Positions 1-5,015 of a stretch of DNA of 5,015 nt are shown here, in pieces. Location of the stretch: contig JAOPXA010000183.1 in the NCBI GenBank assembly GCA_025965395.1, positions 1 through 5,015 on the forward strand. Reading direction: 5' to 3'. The position numbers were made by a program, and so were the translations under genes. Within the stretch, counting starts at the first letter, position 1, and each line of letters opens with the position of its first letter. The notes under the pieces were generated by a model. It ran no database searches. It saw nothing but the letters and a program-made list of their open reading frames with translations, and was not told the origin of the DNA. The DNA is from Nocardioidaceae bacterium (GTDB taxonomy: Bacteria; Actinomycetota; Actinomycetes; Propionibacteriales; Nocardioidaceae).

Positions 1-1578
1 GAGATCGTCGACCCGGACAAGCAACCCACCACGGCCCTGGCGATCGAGGCGCGGGACGGTTTCGTCTACGTCTTCCTGCCGCCTACCGAGCGACTCGAGG
101 ACTTCGCCGACCTCCTGGCGGTCCTGGAGCGCGCAGCTGGTGCACTCAACATCCCGATCGTGCTCGAGGGCTATGGGCCTCCGCCGGACCCGCGCATGAC
201 CCAGTTGATCGTGACGCCAGACCCGGGCGTCATCGAGGTCAATCTGCAGCCCACGTCATCCTGGAGCGAGCTCACATCGTTGACGGAGACGCTGTATGAG
301 CACGCGCGCGCGGTGCGGCTGGGCACCGAGACGTTCGATTTCGACGGCGGTCACGCGGGCACCGGCGGCGGCAACCACATCACCGTCGGCGGCAAGACGC
401 CTGCTGACTCACCGCTCCTGAGGCGCCCAGACCTCCTGGTCAGCCTGCTCACGTACTGGCAGCAGCACCCGTCGCTTTCCTACCTCTTCTCCGGCAAGTT
501 CATCGGCCCGACGAGCCAGGCCCCGCGCGCAGACGAGGGCCGGCCAGAGGCGCTTTATGAGATGGAGATCGCGTTCGCCGAGATCGCCCGCATCGCCGAG
601 ACCAAGCGCACCGTGCGGCCATGGGTCGTCGACCGGGCACTTCGGCACCTGCTGACCGACCTCACCGGCAACACGCACCGTGCAGAGTTCTGCATCGACA
701 AGCTCTACAGCCCAGACTCCTCCCGCGGCCGGCTCGGGCTCCTCGAGCTGCGTGGCTTCGAGATGCCTCCGCACCCGCAGATGGCGCTGGTCCAGTCGTT
801 GCTCGTACGCTCCTTGATCGCGAAGTTCTGGGAGAAGCCTTATTCAGCGCCGCTGGTGCGCTGGGGCACCGAGTTGCACGAGCGCTTCCTGCTTCCTCAG
901 GGCGCAATCGCCGACATTGAATCCGTCGTGTCCGACCTGCGGGCCCACGGCATCGCCTTCGACGCAGCGTGGCTTGAGCCTTTCACGGAGTTCCGCTTCC
1001 CCCGCATCGGGTTCATGCGCATCGGCGAGGTCGAGCTCGAGCTGCGTTCGGCGATCGAGCCGTGGCACGTCCTGGGCGAGGAAGCCACCTCCGGCGGCAC
1101 CGCGCGCTATGTTGATTCGTCCGTCGAGCGCCTCCAGGTCAAGCTCAGGGGCTTCATCCCCGGTCGACACATCCTGACGTGCAACGGCCAGCCGGTGCCT
1201 CTCACCGAGACGGGCACCAACGGCGAGTACTACGCCGGAGTCCGCTACCGCGCGTGGCAGCCTCCGTCGGCCCTGCACCCCACCATCGAGGTGCACGCGC
1301 CGCTCAAGTTCGACCTTGTTGATGTCTCCGCCCAGAGCTCGCTCGGCGGCTGTACTTATCACGTCGTGCACCCGGGCGGTCGCTCATATGAGACCCCGCC
1401 CGTCAACGCCAACGAGGCCGAAGCACGCCGGTCGCGCCGGTTCGAGGAGATGGGCTTCAACGGCGACCCGATCGATGTCGGTGCCCTCTTCGAGGCTGCG
1501 CACTGGGCGCATGCGGCTGAGTACCCGATCACCCTCGACCTGCGTCGCCACGTCCCGAAATCCTGGGGACGGTCGTGA
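1..1578 (+). CDS. DUF2126 family protein (circularly permuted glutamine-synthetase-like ligase), 5'-truncated by window edge
   Basis: The reading frame is open from base 1, so the start codon lies upstream. The GTG at 160 is an internal Val codon, because family-like sequence precedes it. About 525 residues are visible. The full family length is about 1,100, normally with an N-terminal transglutaminase-like domain, which would be outside the window. Counting the first codon as residue 1, family motifs in order are EGYGPPPDPR (56-65), TPDPGVIEVN (72-81), HAGTGGGNH (118-126), HPSLSYLFSG (156-165), FIGPTSQAPR (167-176), LELRGFEMPPHPQM (248-261), RYRAWQPPSALHPTI (415-429), HPGGRSYE (457-464) and the terminal TLDLRR (511-516). 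The Gly-rich GTGGGNH and the ELR segment resemble metal/ATP-binding motifs of glutamine synthetase, consistent with the published proposal of a permuted amide-bond ligase. The substrate is unknown. The stop overlaps the next start (GTGA, 1575-1578). Family assignment is firm; biochemical function is inferred. Confidence 0.93.
   Translation, partial: EIVDPDKQPTTALAIEARDGFVYVFLPPTERLEDFADLLAVLERAAGALNIPIVLEGYGPPPDPRMTQLIVTPDPGVIEVNLQPTSSWSELTSLTETLYEHARAVRLGTETFDFDGGHAGTGGGNHITVGGKTPADSPLLRRPDLLVSLLTYWQQHPSLSYLFSGKFIGPTSQAPRADEGRPEALYEMEIAFAEIARIAETKRTVRPWVVDRALRHLLTDLTGNTHRAEFCIDKLYSPDSSRGRLGLLELRGFEMPPHPQMALVQSLLVRSLIAKFWEKPYSAPLVRWGTELHERFLLPQGAIADIESVVSDLRAHGIAFDAAWLEPFTEFRFPRIGFMRIGEVELELRSAIEPWHVLGEEATSGGTARYVDSSVERLQVKLRGFIPGRHILTCNGQPVPLTETGTNGEYYAGVRYRAWQPPSALHPTIEVHAPLKFDLVDVSAQSSLGGCTYHVVHPGGRSYETPPVNANEAEARRSRRFEEMGFNGDPIDVGALFEAAHWAHAAEYPITLDLRRHVPKSWGRS
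1565..1569 (+). promoter_or_regulatory. Ribosome binding site for the ATP-grasp/alpha-E gene
   Basis: GGGGA lies five bases before the GTG at 1575, inside the last codons of the DUF2126 gene. It is a reasonable Shine-Dalgarno match and supports the GTG as the real start. No promoter is visible at this junction, so expression should come from upstream. The next junction (GTG at 4040) lacks a comparable site. Confidence 0.55.
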
Positions 1579-4043
1579 CGTCGGTTGGCGACTACGTAGC
1601 TGCCGTCGCTCAGCCAGCCCTCGGCGATGGCGAACCGCGCTTCGACGAGCTTGTCGCCCCCGACGGGACTTTTCGGGCCAACTGGAAGCCGTTGGCGGCG
1701 AGCATCATCAGCCTCACGCAGGACGACTTGGTGCGTGTCGGGCACCAGATCGACCAGTTCCTCGACAACGACGGCGTCACCTACAACCGGTCCGGTCCGG
1801 CCGAATCGCGACGGTGGCGCCTTGATCCGATCCCGCTGGTCATCGGGGCGCAAGAATGGGCTCCGCTTGAAGTCGGCCTGGCGCAACGCACCGAGCTGCT
1901 CAACGCGATCCTCGTCGATCTCTACGGTGCGCAGAAGCTCCTGTCGACCGGAGTTTTGCCCCCCGCGGTGGTCTTCTCGCATCAAGGGTTCGTGCGTTCT
2001 GCGGCACGCGCGTCAGCCAAGGACCCACGGCCGCTGTTGATCGCCGCCGCCGATCTGGGCCGCAACGCCGTAGGGGAGTGGCAGGTCATCGCCGACCATG
2101 CGCAGGCCCCGTCGGGCATCGGCTACGCGATGGAGAACCGTCGCATCGTGTCGCGGGTCTTGCCCGAGCTGTATCGCGAGGCAGGGCTGCACCGCGTAGC
2201 GCCGTTCTTCCAGGCGCTCCGCAGCACCCTGATGGCTGCGGCACCGGGTGACATCTCCAACCCGCGGGTCGTCGTCCTGACGCCTGGCACCCACTCGGAG
2301 ACCGCCTACGACCAAGCGTTCGTGGCGTCGAGCCTTGGTTTCCCGCTCGTCCAGGGCAACGACCTCACCGTGCGGGACGGCACCGTGCGCATGCGCGTGA
2401 TGGGACGTCTCGAACGCGTTGACGTCATCTTGCGTCGCGTCGATGCAGCCTGGTCGGATCCGTTGGAGCTGCGCGCTGACTCCCAGCTCGGTGTGCCCGG
2501 GCTCGCGGAGGCTGCGCGACGTGGCACGGTCCGCATCGTCAACGGGCTGGGCACCGGCATCCTGGAGAACCCCGGCCTGCTGCCCTTCATGTCGGCCATG
2601 TGCGAAGTGCTGCTGGATGAGCCACTCAGGCTCCGCTCGGTGCAGACGTACTGGTGTGGCGATCCGACATCCGCCTCGCACGTGCTCGCCCACCTCGACA
2701 GCCTCATCATCCGCACCATCGACCGCGCGATCGTGGCTGAGCCAGGCGTGCTGTCGACTGAGGCGCGGGCGAGTCTGCGGGCCCAGATCCTCGCCGAGCC
2801 ACACCGCTTCGTCGGCCAAGAGCCGTTGGCCCTCTCGCAGGCACCGACCCTCGATGGTCACAGCATCAAGCCGCGCGGCATGGTGCTCCGCACGTTCACC
2901 GTGAGCTACGGGTCGACATACCGTCCGTTGGTAGGTGGTCTGGCCTCTGCGGTCGAGGACGAGGGCGTCTCGACGAGCAAGGACGTCTGGGTCCTCAAGG
3001 AACGACCCGAGGACCCCGACCAAGGTCTTGCCGAGGTCTTGCCGATGACCAATGTCCGGGCGCCGGCGGCGATGGTGCCGCGTGTGCTGGAGGACATGTT
3101 TTGGGTCGGTCGGTATAGCGAACGCGCCGAGGATCTGCTGCGCCTGGTGCTCGCGACCCATGCGGTGTCCGAAGACTTCCGCTCGCGCCCCCAATCTGCC
3201 GGCGGCACGGGCCTCCAGGTCCTGATGGACACCTTGGCAACGCTCAGCCCCACGCGGCAGACCGATCCGGTCCAGGAGCTTCGCGACCTGCTCCTCGACA
3301 CGCACCGACCGGGCACCGTCGCGCAATCCATCGCAGGTCTGCGCGACGCCGCCCAAGGTGTGCGCGATCAGCTCTCCGATGACGCGTGGCTCGTGCTTGG
3401 CTCGGTCGAGCGTGCGGCGTCGAGCCTCAACGGCGTGCACTACAGCCGGCAGATCGCGGACTCAGGCAATCAGATGTTGACCTCGATGCTCGCTTTGTCG
3501 GGTGTTACCTCCAACATGTTGCGCGACCCGGGCTGGTACATGCTCGACATCGGACGCGGCATCGAGCGAAGCCTGCAGGTCATCAAGCTCATGCGGGGCA
3601 CCATCACTATTCGACGCGGCATCGATGTCGATCGCCTGGTGGGCAACTCCCTGCTCGCCGCCGCCGAGAGCAGCATCACACATCGCCGTCGCTACCGCGG
3701 CTACATTCGGGCAACCAATCTGCTCGAGCTGCTCTTGCTCGACGAGTCCAACCCGCGTTCGGTGGCGTTTCAGCTCGTCCGTATGCGCACCGCGCTCGAC
3801 GCCATCCCGGGCACCAGCGGTTCGACACGCCCCGAACGACTCCTCGACGACCTCCACGACGAGCTTGAGTTGGTCGATCTTGCCGCGTTGGTCGCGATCG
3901 AGGGCGAAGCCCGTCCCAATCTCGAGAGGTTCCTCGACGCTATGCACGCCCAGGTCATGCGGCTCGCCGACGCTGTTGCGGCGCACCATTTCGCTCCGGC
4001 GCCTGCGATCCGTACCTATGGTCAGCCGCGGGTCGGCCAGTGA
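1575..4043 (+). CDS. Fused circularly permuted ATP-grasp (COG2308-type) and alpha-E (DUF403/COG2307-type) protein
   Basis: Predicted cytosolic ATP-dependent carboxylate-amine ligase with an accessory helical domain; no substrate is known. The ATP-grasp part spans roughly residues 70-475: ENRRIVSRVLPEL (187-199), LTPGTHSETAYDQAF (235-249), QGNDLTVRDG (260-269), VDVILRRVDAAWSDPLELR (282-300), GVPGL (306-310), NGLGTGILENPGL (323-335), YWCG (359-362), GQEPLALSQAPT (414-425), SKDVWVL (468-474). A short linker leads to alpha-E (about 500-805) with FWVGRYSERAED (509-520), RGIERSLQ (661-668) and DESNPRSVAFQL (723-734). In many bacteria these are two adjacent genes; the fused form is also known, for example mycobacterial Rv2567 at about 880 residues from memory. 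The GTG start overlaps the preceding TGA and follows a GGGGA site. Several ATP-grasp positions differ from the consensus I recall: EHA becomes DQA, PGGLTR becomes VGGLAS, and the QRGGGSKDTW-like segment is shortened. Family call is firm; activity is unproven. Confidence 0.93.
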   Translation: MTSVGDYVAAVAQPALGDGEPRFDELVAPDGTFRANWKPLAASIISLTQDDLVRVGHQIDQFLDNDGVTYNRSGPAESRRWRLDPIPLVIGAQEWAPLEVGLAQRTELLNAILVDLYGAQKLLSTGVLPPAVVFSHQGFVRSAARASAKDPRPLLIAAADLGRNAVGEWQVIADHAQAPSGIGYAMENRRIVSRVLPELYREAGLHRVAPFFQALRSTLMAAAPGDISNPRVVVLTPGTHSETAYDQAFVASSLGFPLVQGNDLTVRDGTVRMRVMGRLERVDVILRRVDAAWSDPLELRADSQLGVPGLAEAARRGTVRIVNGLGTGILENPGLLPFMSAMCEVLLDEPLRLRSVQTYWCGDPTSASHVLAHLDSLIIRTIDRAIVAEPGVLSTEARASLRAQILAEPHRFVGQEPLALSQAPTLDGHSIKPRGMVLRTFTVSYGSTYRPLVGGLASAVEDEGVSTSKDVWVLKERPEDPDQGLAEVLPMTNVRAPAAMVPRVLEDMFWVGRYSERAEDLLRLVLATHAVSEDFRSRPQSAGGTGLQVLMDTLATLSPTRQTDPVQELRDLLLDTHRPGTVAQSIAGLRDAAQGVRDQLSDDAWLVLGSVERAASSLNGVHYSRQIADSGNQMLTSMLALSGVTSNMLRDPGWYMLDIGRGIERSLQVIKLMRGTITIRRGIDVDRLVGNSLLAAAESSITHRRRYRGYIRATNLLELLLLDESNPRSVAFQLVRMRTALDAIPGTSGSTRPERLLDDLHDELELVDLAALVAIEGEARPNLERFLDAMHAQVMRLADAVAAHHFAPAPAIRTYGQPRVGQ
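3023..3044 (+). repeat. Perfect 11-base tandem duplication in the ATP-grasp/alpha-E linker
   Basis: AGGTCTTGCCG occurs twice in direct succession (3023-3033 and 3034-3044). Because 11 is not a multiple of three, the copies are read in different frames and give the linker peptide GLAEVLP (about residues 484-490). Gain or loss of one copy would shift the frame and separate the ATP-grasp part from alpha-E. The second copy is entered through GAGG (3033-3036), eight bases before an in-frame ATG (3045). This could resemble an internal start for a free alpha-E protein, although that is only inference. Confidence 0.85.
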
Positions 4044-4915
4044 AATACCGGATCGAGCACCGCACGACATACACCTATGACGAGGACGTGACCGACAGCT
4101 TCGGCATCGCGTACCTCGTGCCCCGTGAGCTGCCGTGGCAGCGAGTGTTGTCGCGCGAGTTTGCGACCGCTCCGGCCGCGAGCGACCAGTCCGTCGATCG
4201 CGACTTCTATGGCAACACCGCGATCTATTTCCAGGTCACCGAGCCACACCAGAAGCTGACGATTGTGGGTGTGGCCGAGGTCGAGGTCAACCTTCCGTTC
4301 TACGACGAGGACGCGCTGTCGATCCCGTGGGAGGATGCGCGGCCAGCTACGCGCGGAGACCAGATCGATGCGTGGGAGGCCGAGGACTTCGTGCTTGCGT
4401 CGTCGCTCGTCGACAGCACGCCCGAGGCCAAGGCGTACGCCGCGCAGTCACTGACGCCGGGTCGGGCGATCGGCGAGGCCGTGACCGACCTGATGCACCG
4501 CATCTACCGCGACTTCACCTACAAGAAGGGCGCCACGACCGTCACGACGACGATCGATGACGTCTTCGACAAGCGTGCCGGGGTGTGCCAGGACTTCGCG
4601 CACCTCACACTCGCCTGCTTGCGCGCGCACGGTCTGGCGGTGCGCTACGTCAGCGGCTATCTCGCGACGCAGCCGCCTCCGGGCAAGGAACGCATCGTGG
4701 GAGCGGACGCGACCCATGCGTGGGCGGCGGTCTGGATCCCCGGTGGCGGGTGGCTCGCGGTCGATCCCACCAACGATCAGTGGGCCAACGATCGCTACGT
4801 CACCGTGGCGTGGGGGCGCGACTATGGCGACGTGCCGCCGGTCAAGGGAGTCATCTTCACCGAGGCGAAGGAATCCACCCTCAAGGTGACCGTCGACGTC
4901 GCCCCCCTCGCCTAG
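4040..4915 (+). CDS. Transglutaminase-like cysteine protease-fold protein (COG1305, bacterial transglutaminase N-terminal plus core)
   Basis: A 291-residue protein of usual family length. The N-terminal beta domain starts with MKYRIEHRTTYTYDEDVTDS (1-20), the typical family opening, which supports the GTG at 4040. The core domain (about 145-245) holds the predicted catalytic triad: Cys183 in AGVCQDFAH, His226 in DATHAWAAVW and Asp242 in LAVDPTN. The second core motif RYVSGYL (202-208) is also present. Bacterial members are thought to be peptidases or amide-transferring enzymes; few are characterised. No signal peptide or transmembrane segment is visible, so it is probably cytosolic. It overlaps the ATP-grasp/alpha-E stop by GTGA (4040-4043) and has no clear Shine-Dalgarno site, implying translation coupled to the upstream gene. 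In context it would hydrolyse, trim or transfer the product of the two ligases; that role is inferred from gene neighbourhood. Family and active site are clear. Confidence 0.95.
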   Translation: MKYRIEHRTTYTYDEDVTDSFGIAYLVPRELPWQRVLSREFATAPAASDQSVDRDFYGNTAIYFQVTEPHQKLTIVGVAEVEVNLPFYDEDALSIPWEDARPATRGDQIDAWEAEDFVLASSLVDSTPEAKAYAAQSLTPGRAIGEAVTDLMHRIYRDFTYKKGATTVTTTIDDVFDKRAGVCQDFAHLTLACLRAHGLAVRYVSGYLATQPPPGKERIVGADATHAWAAVWIPGGGWLAVDPTNDQWANDRYVTVAWGRDYGDVPPVKGVIFTEAKESTLKVTVDVAPLA

Positions 4916-4950
4916 CCCCGCTCACCTTCCCGCCCCATGTCCCCCGCGTC
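4902..4950 (+). other. C-rich, G-poor tract over the operon's last stop codon (possible Rho loading site)
   Basis: In bases 4901-4950 I count 31 C against 8 G, and 4921-4930 has no G at all. The tract begins in the last codons of the transglutaminase gene and runs past its TAG. C-over-G bias of this kind is typical of Rho utilisation sites. No intrinsic terminator with a T-tract is visible nearby, so Rho-dependent termination is a fair but unproven reading. Confidence 0.3.
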
Positions 4951-4952
4951 GG

Positions 4953-4974
4953 TTTCCCATGAGGCCATGGGGAA
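4953..4974. repeat. Imperfect inverted repeat (hairpin), possible terminator stem
   Basis: The arms TTTCCCATG (4953-4961) and CATGGGGAA (4966-4974) pair over nine positions around the 4-base loop AGGC. Eight pairs are Watson-Crick and one is a T-G (U-G in RNA) pair. It begins 38 bases after the last stop codon. No T-run follows on either strand, so it is not a classical intrinsic terminator. It may be a U-tract-less terminator, an RNA 3'-end stabiliser or a protein-binding site. Confidence 0.55.
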
Positions 4975-4980
4975 TGTACA

Positions 4981-5008
4981 CATCCAATGGGTTGCAACCC
5001 ATTGGATG
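4981..5008. repeat. Perfect 28-base palindrome, candidate operator or terminator
   Basis: The half-site CATCCAATGGGTT plus central GC reads identically on both strands over all 28 bases. After one mismatched pair, two more pairs (4978-4979 with 5010-5011) match. Perfect dyad symmetry with no spacer fits a dimeric repressor operator; as RNA it would form a 12-pair stem with a TGCA loop. No T-tract follows in the seven remaining bases. TTGCAA at its centre (4992-4997) matches four of six bases of a -35 box, but any -10 box would lie beyond the window. The palindrome is certain; its role is not. Confidence 0.6.
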
Positions 5009-5015
5009 CGTCGAC

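Noticed and set aside
160..162. GTG as the start of the DUF2126 gene
   Set aside because: Codons 1-53 of the same frame encode family-like sequence (for example EARDGFVYVFLPP and ERLEDFADLL), so this GTG is an internal valine of a gene that enters from the left.
1359..1985. 208-codon minus-strand frame across the first gene junction
   Set aside because: It overlaps two well-supported genes, its composition is typical of a shadow frame, and no family resemblance is seen.
2013..3440. 475-codon open frame on the minus strand opposite the ATP-grasp gene
   Set aside because: It is antisense to a clear family member, and its Arg/His/Gly-rich translation has no recognisable motif. Long antisense frames are common in high-G+C genes because of third-position G/C bias.
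4040..4915. Secreted transglutaminase (protein cross-linking in the cell wall)
   Set aside because: The protein begins directly with the family beta domain, with no signal peptide or membrane anchor, and it is coupled to cytosolic ligase genes.
4992..4997. TTGCAA as a -35 promoter element
   Set aside because: It matches only four of six bases, its sequence is fixed by palindrome symmetry, and the corresponding -10 position falls outside the window.
4981..5008. Palindrome as a classical intrinsic terminator
   Set aside because: The stem is strong enough, but the bases that follow (CGTCGAC) contain no T-run; the window ends too soon to exclude it fully.
4937..5015. Small open frame starting ATG at 4937 and still open at the window end
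   Set aside because: There is no Shine-Dalgarno site, it runs through both inverted repeats, and only 26 codons are visible. Absence of stops over 79 bases is unremarkable at this G+C content.

Overview
The window is gene-dense, high-G+C DNA (roughly two thirds G+C by eye, with strong G/C third-position preference). It contains GTG starts and 4-base stop/start overlaps, which suggests an actinobacterium. From memory, the closest known parallel is the mycobacterial Rv2566-Rv2567 pair, a long DUF2126 protein followed by a fused ATP-grasp/alpha-E protein. No species can be named from the sequence alone.

Layout: one rightward operon fills positions 1-4915. (1) Positions 1-1578 are the C-terminal ~525 residues of a DUF2126 (COG4196) protein whose 5' end lies outside the window. 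(2) Positions 1575-4043 encode an 822-residue protein joining a circularly permuted ATP-grasp domain (COG2308 type) to an alpha-E helical domain (DUF403/COG2307 type). (3) Positions 4040-4915 encode a 291-residue bacterial transglutaminase-like protein with an intact Cys-His-Asp triad. Each junction is a GTGA overlap, so the three genes are very probably co-transcribed and translationally coupled.

This is the gene set that comparative genomics (Iyer, Aravind and colleagues, 2009, recalled from memory) proposed as a widespread but uncharacterised peptide-synthesis or peptide-tagging system. In that proposal a circularly permuted ATP-grasp ligase and a circularly permuted glutamine-synthetase-like ligase (DUF2126) form amide bonds, alpha-E is an accessory helical domain, and a transglutaminase-fold or NTN-hydrolase enzyme cleaves or transfers the product. 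No signal peptide or membrane segment is evident in the visible proteins, so the pathway looks cytosolic. Its substrate is unknown, and no NTN-hydrolase gene or obvious peptide-tag gene is present here.

The last 100 bases (4916-5015) hold no convincing gene. They contain a C-rich, G-poor tract just after the last stop codon, an imperfect hairpin (4953-4974) and a perfect 28-base palindrome (4981-5008). These probably mark the operon end and/or an operator for whatever lies to the right.
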